Origin: Elymus sibiricus
Lineage: Eukaryota; Streptophyta; Magnoliopsida; Poales; Poaceae
Assembly (NCBI GenBank): GCA_039707655.1
Contig: CM077667.1
Location: forward strand, 543,720,222 to 543,784,221
Length of the DNA: 64,000 bases
Direction: 5' to 3'
In this document: positions 9,071 through 20,337 of the stretch, piece by piece
Position numbering within the stretch: the first letter of the stretch is position 1
How the letters are laid out: each line of letters begins with the position of its first letter
Made by a program: the position numbers and the translations under genes
Notes under the pieces: generated by a model
Database searches by the model: none
The model's input: the letters and a program-made list of their open reading frames with translations, nothing else
Told to the model about the DNA's origin: nothing

Positions 9071-12000
9071 TCAAAGAATAATGGTTCGGTTACAATCTGC
9101 CCGAAGGCTACTAAGCAAGAAGTCTGGACTACGATCAATCCAGCTATCAGTACCCTCAAGCGTACAACCACGCTGAGCACAAAGGTGAGCCGGAAAGTTT
9201 TGCTCCCTGCCAATATGACGAACCAGAAACGAAGAAAAAACTAGGTACGATATCCTCCACTTCATTCAAGATAGGCGCTACAATCGAACGAGAATTGCGG
9301 CGCGAATTCCATAGGTTGACAAGCTCCAGGCAATCAACCTGCATTATCACATGTGAGTACCCACGCAGCTGTGCAAAGATCACCCCTTCACGGAGAGCTA
9401 AGAGCTCGGCAACAAAGGGGTCGGACACACCTGGTAGAGGCTTACTCCATGCTCCAAGGAACTCTAGATGAGATCGGGCCTCACCACCAGCGCCTCCTGT
9501 CGTGGAGTCCGCGAAGATAGAGCCGTCAGTGTTTATGGTGATCCAGCCCGCCTCAGGCGGTCTCCAGCCCTGTACTCCCTGCGTCTTGCGGCCCTTCGGG
9601 ATGTCAAGGATGGAGAGGGTTTCATGCACCCACTTGATGGCCTGTACCGGATCATAGCCGTCCCGGTCGTGAGTCCATCTGTTGCGCGAAGACCAAATGG
9701 TATGCATAATAGTGATGATCTTGCATCTTGCCTCCTCTGAGAACATTGGATCCAGCAAGATGTCACGAGCCCAAGTTTGTGGATGCAGTCTCGGTAGATG
9801 AAGATCAAACCTTTCCTGAGCTGCCACCCAAAACTGTTTTGCATGTATGCATCCGACCAATGCATGCATCAAATTTTCCTCCATAGCTTGGCATACATCA
9901 CAAATGCCAATACGTTTAATATGTCTGTACTTCAAGGTCATCGAGTCCAGAAGAATCCCACGGAGAACTCTCGACCAGAATACCCTCACTTTCGGTACCA
10001 CATGCAACTTCAATAGGGCAGTCCAATCCTGTTTGTTTGCCGATGAAGATTCTGTGATCGTCCCTTCCTCAAGAGCACGGAGCTCGTTGCGAGTCACAAG
10101 AGAACGATACGCCGATTTAACAGTGTAGTTGCCCGATTTTTCTAGAGACCAAGCCAGGTTGTCTTCCCCCCAGCTGGGCTCAGAGGAATGTTGAGAATAG
10201 CTTCCGCGTCTGGATGGAGGAATTTTTGCCTTACTAACTCAATATTCCAGGTTCCTGTATAATGATCTATCAAGTCTGAAACATGCGTTAATGGTGCAGA
10301 CCCTAGTCATCCCGTGGGTTTCAGAGTTGCAGTATTAGGGATCCATGGATCAGTCCAAATTGAGGTGTTTGTACCATCACCAATCCTATGAATCAGCCCC
10401 CGCTCCAATGCTTCTCTGCCTGCCACAATGGCCTTCCACGTGGCGGAGGCCCTCGTCGGAACAGTAGCATGGAGAAAGTCCGTGTTGGGGTAGTACTTCC
10501 CTTTCAACACCCGAGGACAAAGGGAATTAGGGTGTGTCAGAAGCCGCCACCCTTGCTTGCCAAGCATAGCCAGATTGAATAGTGGGAGATCTTTGAAGCC
10601 CATCCCTCCTTTGATTTTTGGTGACGCCAGTTTGTCCCAAGAAAGCCAGTGGAGAGCCCTTTTATCTATCGAACTCGACCACCAGTACTTTGCTATGCAG
10701 GATGAAACACCCGTGCAAACCTTTTTTGTCAGTTGAAAGCAGCTCATACTATAAGTTAGGATTGATTGGACAACTGATTTCAACAGTACCTCTTGGCCGG
10801 CGCATGCCAGATTTCTCTCAGACCATCCGCGGATCTTGCTGCATATACGTTCATTTATATGCATGAACGTTCCACTAGTAATTCTTCCCACTGCCTTCGG
10901 TAGCCCCAAATATCGTTATGAGAAAGCTTCAACCGAGATCCCAAGAGCAAGCTTCAAGGATTCTCGTAGGGGCGTGCCCGTGTTCGTACCGAAGAAAATC
11001 GAGCTCTTCTCCTTATTTACCGCCTGGCCAGAGCACTCGGCGTGTATTCGAAGAATTTCATTAAGCATGTCTGCACTTTGGGTCTGTGCGCTGATAAAAA
11101 TGAGACTGTCGTCAGCAAATAACAAGTGATTGACCCATGGTGCATGGATGCTCACCCGAATACCTCTGTCGATGTGTGCTCCACCATAATTATTCAGGAG
11201 AGATGTTAGTCCTTGAGCACAAATGAGGAAGAGATATGGTGAGATAGGGCATCCCTGACGCAGCCCTCTCGAGGGGTTGGAAAAAGGGAGGAGTTCACCG
11301 TTGACCTTGATTGTGAAACTCACAGAGGTAACACACTTCATGATCAACCTGAGAAAACGATCGCCGAAGCCCAATCTAGTTAACATCGCTTCGAGATAAT
11401 GCCATTCCACCCTATCATAGGCCTTGAGCATGTCAAGTTTGATTGCACAGCAGGCATTGTTGCCCCTCTTTCTCCTCTTGATAGCATGAATAGTCTCGTA
11501 GGCCAACAGCACATTGTCCGTGATCAAACGACCTGGGACAAAAGCACTTTGTTCATCTCCAATGACTTCATCGAGAATAGTCCGGGCCCTGTTGGCGACT
11601 GCTTTAACAGCAATCTTATAGAGCACCGGGCATAGCGCAATGGGCCTGTACTGTGAGATTTTCTGTGGGTGTCGGACTTTGGGAATCAGTGTTATCGTTG
11701 TGTCGTTCAAACCGAGGGGTAGCTCACCACCATTAAGAAAACCCAGCACTGCCATCGTTACATCCTCACCAACAACATCCCAGTGTCGTTGGTAGAAACC
11801 GGCTGTGAAACCGTCCACGCCCGGGGCATTGGACGGCGCCATGTCAAAAAGTGCCTTCCTAACATCTTCAGCCACAAAGTCCTTCTCAATGAACTCATTC
11901 ATGGCCTCAGAGACACGTGGTTGTACACATTCCAGGAGTTCATCCATCGGACTGTATCCTTGGGATTGGTACAATGCCTGATAGAAACTCATTATTTCCT

Positions 12001-13045
12001 GTTTTACCTCCCCTGGATCGCTGCATATCCGGCCGTCAGCTCGCTGGAGAGATGTTATTCGGTTTATGCGCTTACGATGAGCAGCCTGGGCCTGGAAGTA
12101 TCCAGTGTTCCGGTCGCCCTCCTTAAGCCATGTCACGCGGGATCACTGTTTAAGCCATATTTCCTCCTGCCGAAGGGCTTCTCGCAGCTGTGATTCAACC
12201 GCTTTCTCTTCCTCCGTTGGTCCGCGGCCCAACGAGGCACGTCGTAGACGATCAAGACGCTGCTGGAGCTTGCGTACTTTCTTCGCTAAATTTCCAAACT
12301 CACGTTGACCCCATGAGCCCAAGTCATTCTGGATCACCGAGAGAGCGTCGACCGGACCTTCTAGTCCACCTTGCCCAGCTCCTGTCCGCCACAGTCTCCT
12401 GACCATGTCATCATAGTCAGGATGAGATTGCCATACATTTTCATATCGGAAGGATCGCTGTGCACGTGACCATCCCGGTTCCATAGTGGCCGTTAATTCC
12501 GCGAGTACGAAGCAATGATCAGATTCAACCCTGCTGATATGCTTAACACTTGAGAATTCGAACAAATCAAGAAACCTTTGGTTGACCAGAGCTCGATCCA
12601 ATCTAGCCTTGACGTTCCGGTCTCCTTGTTGTTTATTGTCCCATGTGAAAGGGACTCCACGCCACCCCAGCTCCTGGAGTGCACAGTCCGCTACCATATC
12701 CCGGAAGGCGCGCATTTGCCCCTCCGGTCTTGGATTAATCCCAAACTGCTCGTCCGCCTGAAGAATTTCATTGAAATCTCCCATGCATATCCATGCTTCA
12801 TGCGGGACAGCAAATAAGGTGCGCATAAAACGCCAACTATGGTGTCTATTTTCCACCCGTGGCTCGCCATAGATGCCCGTGAAGCGCCAAGATTTATTTC
12901 CTTGTCTCACGGTTACATCGATATGGGAAGCACTATAATTTTGCAGAGTTACATTGACATCACTTGACCAAAAGAGGCCAATACCTCCACTAAGCCCGTC
13001 GGCAAAACAACCTGAAAAACCTAGTGTATTCTTCAAATCCTCAAC
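9071..13045 (-). pseudogene. LINE ORF2, main part: endonuclease, reverse transcriptase, RNase H (broken)
   Basis: Remainder of the replication protein of the LINE. The apurinic-type endonuclease core is seen in CMGDFNEIL, RLDRALVN and ESDHCFVL (13045 to about 12450). The reverse transcriptase follows, with GLRQGCPISPYLF and the catalytic LLFADDSLIF near 11120. Next come a zinc-finger RT-associated region (CDVCQAMEENLMHAL), and an RNase H domain with INTDGS, AELLALREG and QVDCLELV. Breaks seen: an in-frame TGA at 12143-12145; a frameshift near 10910, just after the RT core; a stop and frame change between 10307 and 10097; and a frameshift near 9240, inside RNase H. The 5' end of the ORF lies at 21317-21450, beyond the LTR element. 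Confidence 0.9.
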
Positions 13046-14024
13046 TGATGCGGAGCATCCTACGGACTTCACCATGTCAAGAGCCCGCGCACGCGACATC
13101 GGAACCAAGGTGAACTCGCTCCTCTTCGAGCTAGACTTAAATGCAAACGGAACGTGGATGCTACCTCACAATGAGACGGTCTGCATACACACGCACTCGG
13201 GAGAGGACGGGAACACTGCTACAAGAAGCGCCACGCTTGGAGGAGCCACGGAGAAGAGTCGTCAGCTCTACAGCCTCCAGCGTCCGGACGACCGGACACT
13301 TACGGACGTCCGGATCCCCACAGACGTCCGGACCACTCCGGACGACCGGCGCCTGAAGACCTCCCAGCCGCCCAACGCCCGGACGACCGGCCCACTCCGG
13401 ACGACCGACCACCGGACGACCGGTCCACTCCGGAAATCCGGAAACGAGCAGCCGAGCCGAATCTACGGAAGTCCGGACTCCTCCGGACGTCCGGACCCTC
13501 GTGAGCCTCCGGACGACCGTAAGACTCCGGACGTCCGGACCTGCCTGTGCCCAGCCGCGGCCTTTGGCCTTGTTTCTCTCCCTCACTTACCCCTTCGTGG
13601 ACAAGACTATATATACTCTTCTCCCACCTCTAGCTAGGGTTAGCTTGTGTTTAGCAAATACTTTGTTGAGCCTAGCTCCATTACTTCCTCCTCTTGTGGA
13701 GTTGCCCTCCACCGGAGAAGATCCAAGTGATGTCAAGGCCCCTATCTAGGGAAGATCCGTCTACGGATTCAAGGCCCATCTCTCCATAGAGATTTGGATG
13801 AACTACCCATGTATCTTTATTTCCGTTGTTGTTCTTGGATCTTGATGCACCTCTTGTATTGCTTGTGATTTGATGAGTACTTGGTGTGGATCTTGTCCAA
13901 TAGAGTGTTTTCCCTTTGATTCTCTCCACGTTTTCCCCTCGTGTTCTTCGTGTTCATCGTGTTCTTCCTCAAATCCACCTCCAATTCGTGAAGATCGGGC
14001 CACCCTCGGGTTTGCCCCGTATCA
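13046..14024 (+). repeat. left (5') LTR
   Basis: 979 bp, TGATGCGG to GTATCA. A dense array of CCGGACGTCCGG and CCGGACGACCGG words spans about 13280-13545. The TATA box TATATATA is at 13608-13615, so the array is in U3 directly upstream of the promoter. An open frame crosses the LTR but is probably fortuitous. Confidence 0.97.
13608..13615 (+). promoter_or_regulatory. TATA box of the 5' LTR
   Basis: TATATATA preceded by the CpG-rich CCGGACG array and followed by a C/T-rich initiator region. The right LTR has the same box at 20900-20907. This is the likely start of the element's genomic RNA. Confidence 0.7.
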
Positions 14025-15755
14025 TATTGGTATCAAGAGCCACGTTGCCACGAATTTGGAGCCCTACCCCTCACTTTTCTTGCATTAGTTCGTGTTTTTC
14101 TTCCCAATTTCGAAAATCCCCACAAAAAGAGCCCCAAAAAAATTTCTTGTGATTTGTTGTTCCTGTGAGTTTTTGTTGATTTTGATCCGTGGATTTGGTG
14201 TTTAGCAAGTGGATCTACTTTCCTTGGCGTTCCCTAGTCCCAATTTTTCGTTTTCCCTTTCAATTTCGAGCCCAAAATCACCATTTTCAGCCCAAAATCG
14301 CGTTCCGGATCTCAAATCTTGCGTTGACCCCGACCCACCGGACGACCGGCCCCTTCCGGACGTCCGGACCCGTCCGAAGCACCGGACGTCCGACCATCTC
14401 CGGACGTCCGGAACCCCTAAACAGAACCGAAATTACGGATTTCCGGACCTTCCGGACGTCTGAGCTCCGGTCGTCCGTCCCCTTCCGGACGTCCGTAACC
14501 TGTAGAAACTGACTCGGCTGGAAGTTTGTTTCGGCCATAACTAATTCATCCGAACTCCGATTTGGGTGTTCTTTAGCTCGTTTTGTAGCTATTGACATCC
14601 ACCATCCCAAAAAATTAGTTCCACCATCATTTGACACCATCATATTTTTCAAATTTTGGCAAGTTTGCCTAGGCCCTCCACCATATCATCCGCAATACCA
14701 CCTTAGACTTCCGCATCCTAACCCATTTTGGTTACCCTTGCATTTGTGGTTGCTTGAGTTGTGATTTGAGTCTCCTAAGGTGTTTCGGCTACTTAGGGAC
14801 GGTTACTTCTTCATCAACCACCGGTGACTTGTATTGGTCCATCATCTGCATCGACCACCGACGTTCGACATCGACGGCGACCATCCATCCTTTGAGACCA
14901 TCTTCAACCGGAAGCAAGGCCGGTTTACCCCGACTTCGTGAAAGGTTAAGTGTGACGAAGGTATACATTCCGTCATACACTTTTCCTTCCTTGCCATTAC
15001 ATCTTGATAGCCCCACCATCTTTGCGATTACCTTCATACCTATTGAGACTAGCTATCCGAGTATTGCCGGGCTTCGCGAAAACTTGTGCACCATAGTGAT
15101 ACGACATCATAGTGCTACATCATTTGAATTATCATATAGTGCCATTGCTTGCTCCCGTGCATATATTGTGATACTTGTCTCATATATTTGGTTGAGGCTC
15201 AATAAGAATAGTGGAAAGGAAGAGAAGAAGAAAAAAAAAGCTTTTAAGCAAGAAAGAAAGATCATAAGCTTATAAGCAACGAGTTGAGCATGAAAAGAGA
15301 TACTTGTGCATGAGGATACATGAATAGGAAACGTATGCTTGCATGAATAGGATTGGTGCCAAGTGGTGAATCGTGCCCAAACGTGCAATCAAGCTAGCGT
15401 CTCTCCTAGTGTTTGTGCAACAAGAGCTTAGTCTTCGTTAGGCAATTTTGTATTGCTCATCCCTATAGTTGCACAAGCCCCATTATCCCACCGCGTGTGT
15501 TTCTCTATTGCCCTTCTCTATATTGTGATCGCTTGCTTTGCATTTTGAGTCCATTGGATTGATTTCAACATTTGCAATATCTTGGACTTCATTTTGCTTG
15601 ATATTTTGTGCCACTAACCCCACCGAGCTCCACTATAAGCCATTTGTGTAGGTTGTGAGAATTGGACAAGGTTTTTCACCAAGTGCACTCTTTTCCTTGC
15701 TTACATTGTGGTCTTTTGAGATCCATCTACAACTTCGGAAAGAGGTAACTTTGGT
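14025..15755 (+). other. long leader of the LTR element
   Basis: Untranslated leader between LTR and gag. It contains a second array of CCGGACGTCCGG-type palindromes at 14336-14500, an A-rich stretch at 15215-15270 and many short frames. No domain is recognisable. Confidence 0.6.
14028..14042 (+). promoter_or_regulatory. primer binding site (tRNA-Met-like)
   Basis: TGGTATCAAGAGCC lies three bases after the LTR end. The common plant tRNA-iMet primer site is TGGTATCAGAGC; this one has an extra A. It is still the best candidate for first-strand priming. Confidence 0.65.
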
Positions 15756-16613
15756 ATGTTCATTCCATCTCGTTCTCACGCCTTCTCGAGTGCTTCCATG
15801 GATAGGGACGGCACATCTCCTTCGGTCTACAACAAGAATGACGAGTTCGATGCCATGAAGAAAACCATCGACACCAAGATGGATGCTCATTTGGAGGAAC
15901 TCAAGGCCCTCATCAAGAACCGCACGAGATCTTCATCATCTTCGAGAAGACGCTCAAGTGCACATGCTTACGAGCTACCATCTCCGGCAAGATCAAACCG
16001 GCATCGACACCATCAACGACATGAAGGAATAACGACGCCAACATCAAGGCATCCAACAAAGAACAAATGTGAAGCTCACGAGCTCGACACCAACCACCGC
16101 TCGATGACTTCACCACCTACCTTGGCATCTTCGCCAAGCGACTTCAAGGCATCTTCGCCTTTGGATATGCGGCATCTTCGCCGACAAGCACTTCAAGAGA
16201 AGCTCCCCAAGCTCAAGTCCGCGTCTTCCACGAGCTACTACGACCTCGACATCGACCACGAGATTCCTTTCTATTGGAGTCAAGACCCCGAGGAGTATCT
16301 CGATTGGGAGCGCAAGATGGACTACTACCTCAAGCTACTTCAAGTCCCTTCCGAAGATCACGTGAAGTGCGCCACAAGAAACTTCCACGGCGACGCGTCG
16401 ACATGGTGGCTTCACACATCTTCAACGAGCTTCGGCATGAGTTGGTCCAAGTTGAAGCAAGCATTGCGGCGAGAGTTTGTGCCTTCCACATACACGGAAC
16501 ATCTTCACCGTCACTTGGAGAACACCATACAAGGATCCATGTCTCTCGATGAGTACTTCATGAAGATGAAGAAAGCCTTGCGACGAGCCGGTGTGGACAC
16601 CCCATTTGGATGA
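15756..16613 (+). CDS. gag-like protein, N-terminal part
   Basis: Encodes 285 residues. The N-terminal half is Ser/Arg/His-rich and disordered. From about residue 165 the sequence is typical of plant gypsy capsid (YDLDIDHEIPFYWSQDPEEYLDWERKMDYYL, shown in part, then WWLHTSS, WSKLKQALRREFVPSTY and MSLDEYFMKMKKALRRAGVD), which would form the virus-like particle. The frame ends at TGA 16611-16613, but capsid-like sequence continues at once in the -1 frame from ATG 16610. This is either an ancestral frameshift or a stop-start junction ATGA. A Met further in (residue 15, MDRDGTS) is an alternative start. Confidence 0.85.
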   Translation: MFIPSRSHAFSSASMDRDGTSPSVYNKNDEFDAMKKTIDTKMDAHLEELKALIKNRTRSSSSSRRRSSAHAYELPSPARSNRHRHHQRHEGITTPTSRHPTKNKCEAHELDTNHRSMTSPPTLASSPSDFKASSPLDMRHLRRQALQEKLPKLKSASSTSYYDLDIDHEIPFYWSQDPEEYLDWERKMDYYLKLLQVPSEDHVKCATRNFHGDASTWWLHTSSTSFGMSWSKLKQALRREFVPSTYTEHLHRHLENTIQGSMSLDEYFMKMKKALRRAGVDTPFG

Positions 16614-19375
16614 AGTTCCACTTCATGATGGGATTGAACAACGACATTGCCAAGACTATCTTCCACAACAACTACGAGTCTCTCGACGACATCTACTTTG
16701 GTGCTCTCAAGGCGGACCAAGAACTCAAGGCCAAGGCTTCTCGACCCCGAGCACACTTTGCGACGACCAAGCTCGACGACGACGAGCATGAGGATGGTAC
16801 CACCAAGATGTCCAAGCCCGACGAGCTCCACGACGACGCTCCCAAGTTCGACTTCACCGCCATCCCTCTTTGTGGCATTGACGATGCCGAGTCTACCATG
16901 ACTCTTTTTGAAGACGGCGCGGCGACGACCACGACTACGGAGCCACTCAAGGAACATGCTTTGGAAGCAAGCGACAAGGTGGCGAGCAGGGATGACGTTT
17001 CCATCTTCGGAGGCGAGAGTGATGATGTGCCATCTTCGGCCTTCATCCACGGCGACGGTGACGAGTTGGTTGAGCATGGGATTTTCCCTTCGACCACGGC
17101 GGCGTTTGGTGATGAGTTGAGAGACTTCTGCCACCATATTGAGAGTGAGAGTGACTTCACCACTAGCCCCATATATGATGAGTTGCCACAATTCCCATGT
17201 GAGGAGAGCCACAAACCCCACCACTTGAGTGAGATGAGTGACTCCACCATATGTGAGTTTGAGTGCACCTACCTTGAGGGAGTGTGTGAGCCACCACCAC
17301 ATAGAGAGAGTGAGGTAGTTGATAGGGCATGTGAGGCCATTTCGATTTCTAACAACTTAACCTCTTCCTCTATTGTGTCTTCTCCTTTGGTGCTAGGTCC
17401 CATATACGATGACACGCCGATCCTTGACGACTTCGTCCTCCCTTTGGACAAGATGATGGCCATGGTGGAATATGACGCACCCCCCACATGGTTCCATCAC
17501 GATGAAGATGACCACGCTTTGGTCTTTACCACCTCACCTACACCACATGAGTGGAATGAACAAGGTAACATAGGTGAAGGTGATGCTCTTGTCCCACTAG
17601 TGGACTATCTTGAGATTGATTGCTTGCATGATGATGATCACTCTATTTCCATGCTTCATGATTATGCGCCTTCCTCATGTGATGAATTACCCATTTATGA
17701 TGAGTTTGACGATTCTCATGTGGAGTCTCTTAATTGTGATTCCATGTTGCATAGGATACCTTGTGAGAATTCTTTTGGTCACATCATGTTTGATAATCCG
17801 CTTGACTTGTCATATGCTATGAGTGAACTTTCCCATATTGCATCTTTGCAATCTCACCGTAGCGACTATGCATATTCCATCAAAGTAAATCCCATTTGCT
17901 CATATGGCATAGATGACAAACCCATGGTTATTGGCATTTGCTTTTCTTGTGATGATATTGCCATACTCCCTTTGCATCATTTGCGCAATTGCTCACATAT
18001 GACATGCCATGACCACCTACCTACGGATATGCATTGTTTTCGATGTTGTCCATATTCTCCATTTTATGCTTCCGCTATTGCACATGAGGAAACCCCCATA
18101 GTTTCCTCATACACATTAGGAGATTTTGATCCATCCTACACTTTGCATGATCCCCACTATTGTGTGCACACTATGCTTGCCATTGATATGATTGATATGC
18201 TTGTGCCACATACTTGCTACAATTTGCGTCCCAATCATGTTGAGCATCATAACTATCATTGCATGATGGATGACGTATTCATATACCATGCCTCAAATTT
18301 CTTTGAGCATTGTTTTTCTTGTGCTAACTCACACATGCACATACACATCATGATGGATGATGTGTACATTTACCACGCGCACACTTTGTTTCGTGTGCCT
18401 CCTTGTTTTGTAGGTACTCACGAATATTCGTCAACCTCACAATCCCATGAGTTGACGAAAAGAGCTCTTGAGAGCACCGATGCTTTGGGATTCACCGGAA
18501 TGTGTCTCCGACCATTCCCCTCGCGCAAGGACTACGCGCACCTCTTCTACTTGGTTCTCACACGACTATGGGCTATATACCACTTGTTGTCTTTTGCTCA
18601 TATTCTCGTATTCACTTTGCATGTTAGGCCTCATTCTATACTTTTGCCATGCGATTGTGACACTTGCTTGCATTTACCCATGATTCACCATTCTCCTACT
18701 ACTATGTGTATTTGCTTGCTTGGTGGAGATCCTAGTTGCTATTGCTTTGTGCCCCATGCCTATGATGGTACATTGATCATGTTTTGTGTTCGTGCTCATG
18801 ATACGTCATGTGCATTACTTATGCATACCATTTGCTCACATGACATGATTACCATGATTTCCTCTAGTATGTTGCATCTTCGCACTACTAGTTTGCACGA
18901 CATGATCACTATGCTTGCTTGTGTTGCATCACCGATGTGCTCCTTTTATGCGGTTGATGACAACCATTTCTATGCTTCGCACATGATTGGTATTGCTTAT
19001 TGTCATATGTCTCCATATGTTGCCTCTCTCATGCTCGATGCTTTGCCATGTATTGAGTGCAACACTGCTTTTGATCTTGCTAATGAGATTGCCCCCATAG
19101 CTTTCTCTCATATTCTTGGAGTTTTTGACATCTTTCGTGTGAAGCATGCGTACCTTCCTTCTTTGCACCACATGCCTAGTGCCATGAATATTACCATTGT
19201 TGCATCCTATTATTCATGCACTTGTGATTCTAATGGCTATGTGCAAAAGGAGAGAACCATCACGATGGATGATGTGTTTGTCTACCATGCACATACATTG
19301 TTTCCTTTGTTGTGTGTATGTGTAGGATACTTCGACTACATGTCAACTTCCACTTCACGTGAGTTGACCATTTGA
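16610..19375 (+). CDS. gag C-terminus fused to a 921-aa His/Cys/Met-rich protein of unknown function
   Basis: The first ~45 residues complete the capsid (MMGLNNDIAKTIFHNN, then ALKADQELKAK). Residues ~55-330 are acidic and disordered, with Asp/Glu and Thr runs. From about 330 on the protein is unusually rich in His, Cys, Met and Tyr, with repeated words such as SCDD, CHDHLP, HYHCMMDD and MLHDYAPSSCDELP. A module starting MDDV(F/Y)(I/V)YHA occurs three times, near residues 552, 580 and 884. No retroviral protease (D-S/T-G), RT (xxDD) or integrase (DDE) signature is present. Staying open for 921 codons in the same strand as gag argues for selection or recent descent from a coding ancestor. I know no function. 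Confidence 0.75.
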   Translation: MKFHFMMGLNNDIAKTIFHNNYESLDDIYFGALKADQELKAKASRPRAHFATTKLDDDEHEDGTTKMSKPDELHDDAPKFDFTAIPLCGIDDAESTMTLFEDGAATTTTTEPLKEHALEASDKVASRDDVSIFGGESDDVPSSAFIHGDGDELVEHGIFPSTTAAFGDELRDFCHHIESESDFTTSPIYDELPQFPCEESHKPHHLSEMSDSTICEFECTYLEGVCEPPPHRESEVVDRACEAISISNNLTSSSIVSSPLVLGPIYDDTPILDDFVLPLDKMMAMVEYDAPPTWFHHDEDDHALVFTTSPTPHEWNEQGNIGEGDALVPLVDYLEIDCLHDDDHSISMLHDYAPSSCDELPIYDEFDDSHVESLNCDSMLHRIPCENSFGHIMFDNPLDLSYAMSELSHIASLQSHRSDYAYSIKVNPICSYGIDDKPMVIGICFSCDDIAILPLHHLRNCSHMTCHDHLPTDMHCFRCCPYSPFYASAIAHEETPIVSSYTLGDFDPSYTLHDPHYCVHTMLAIDMIDMLVPHTCYNLRPNHVEHHNYHCMMDDVFIYHASNFFEHCFSCANSHMHIHIMMDDVYIYHAHTLFRVPPCFVGTHEYSSTSQSHELTKRALESTDALGFTGMCLRPFPSRKDYAHLFYLVLTRLWAIYHLLSFAHILVFTLHVRPHSILLPCDCDTCLHLPMIHHSPTTMCICLLGGDPSCYCFVPHAYDGTLIMFCVRAHDTSCALLMHTICSHDMITMISSSMLHLRTTSLHDMITMLACVASPMCSFYAVDDNHFYASHMIGIAYCHMSPYVASLMLDALPCIECNTAFDLANEIAPIAFSHILGVFDIFRVKHAYLPSLHHMPSAMNITIVASYYSCTCDSNGYVQKERTITMDDVFVYHAHTLFPLLCVCVGYFDYMSTSTSRELTI

Positions 19376-19426
19376 GCTCTAGAGAGCGAGCCTGGCTACA
19401 CCGCCGCGTTTCTACATTGCACTTGC

Positions 19427-20337
19427 TTGCGCATCGACATTGTGACGGACGCACAAGGACAAATTTTCAAGGTGACATCCTTCTTGAGCATGGATATTGT
19501 GGCTCACCCTACTTGTGTTGCTTGTACCATGACATATATGGGTCATCTTGGACCACTTACTTGCACACATGTTAGAGATATTGCTTCCATTCTTGATTGC
19601 CATCTTTCCATGCCTCATGACCCATTTGCCTTGTGTGTTGCATCCAACTTGTGGATTGTTTGCTCTTATCATATGCTTGGTTGCAACAATGTCCATTATT
19701 CACATTTGCCATGCCACATTGCTTGCTACATGCTTGACTTGATTGCCTCACACATGATGAACAATTGCTCTTTCTATTGTGTTGAGTGCCGCACTATCTT
19801 CACTACACCATGTGCACATTATGCTAGGATTGTCTTGCACTTGCACCATGTGTCTAGACACTTCATTTTATTTGGTGTTGTGAATGATACCTATGCCTAC
19901 CATAGACCTTTCGTTGATTGCCTTGTGCATGATTTCTATGACCATGAGGTAGATGCTTGTTATATTGCCACACATATTTGCATCCCTACCTCCACTTGTT
20001 TCCATGATTGCATTGCTTGTTCTCAAATTATATGCATACATGCCATGACACAATCCCTTGTCACACCCTATGATATGCATGATGACAACACTTGTTCGGT
20101 GATTCACCACTTGAATGCTTGGTTTTGCACTAACGCTAACCACATTTGTTTTTCCAAGTGTTTGTCGTGTTTGCTCCTTTTGAAGGAATTGCTAGTTGGT
20201 GTGACATTGGAGAGTGCCCCCTTAGAGCTTGATGATGAGTGCTTGGTGATCGTCCACTTATACACGGCGACGCCATCTCTTTCCCATGGTGATTTGGATC
20301 TTGATCCGAGGACGGATCTTTCCCAAGGGGGAGGGGA
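19427..20337 (+). CDS. third His/Cys-rich frame of the LTR element
   Basis: After the TGA at 19373 an open frame resumes with the same odd composition (HPTCVACTMTYMGHLG, HIACYMLDLIASHMMNNC, YCVECRTIF), and runs in one frame to the polypurine tract, ending QGGG before the right LTR. It could be the C-terminal part of the preceding protein after a frameshift/stop. The frame formally continues into the LTR, which is probably not meaningful. Confidence 0.55.
20324..20337 (+). promoter_or_regulatory. polypurine tract
   Basis: AAGGGGGAGGGGA directly abuts the right LTR start, the expected plus-strand primer. Confidence 0.8.

Noticed and set aside
13954..14152. Open frames crossing the LTR/primer-site region as genes
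   Set aside because: Both LTR copies have similar frames that end at different points; no domain; LTR regulatory DNA.
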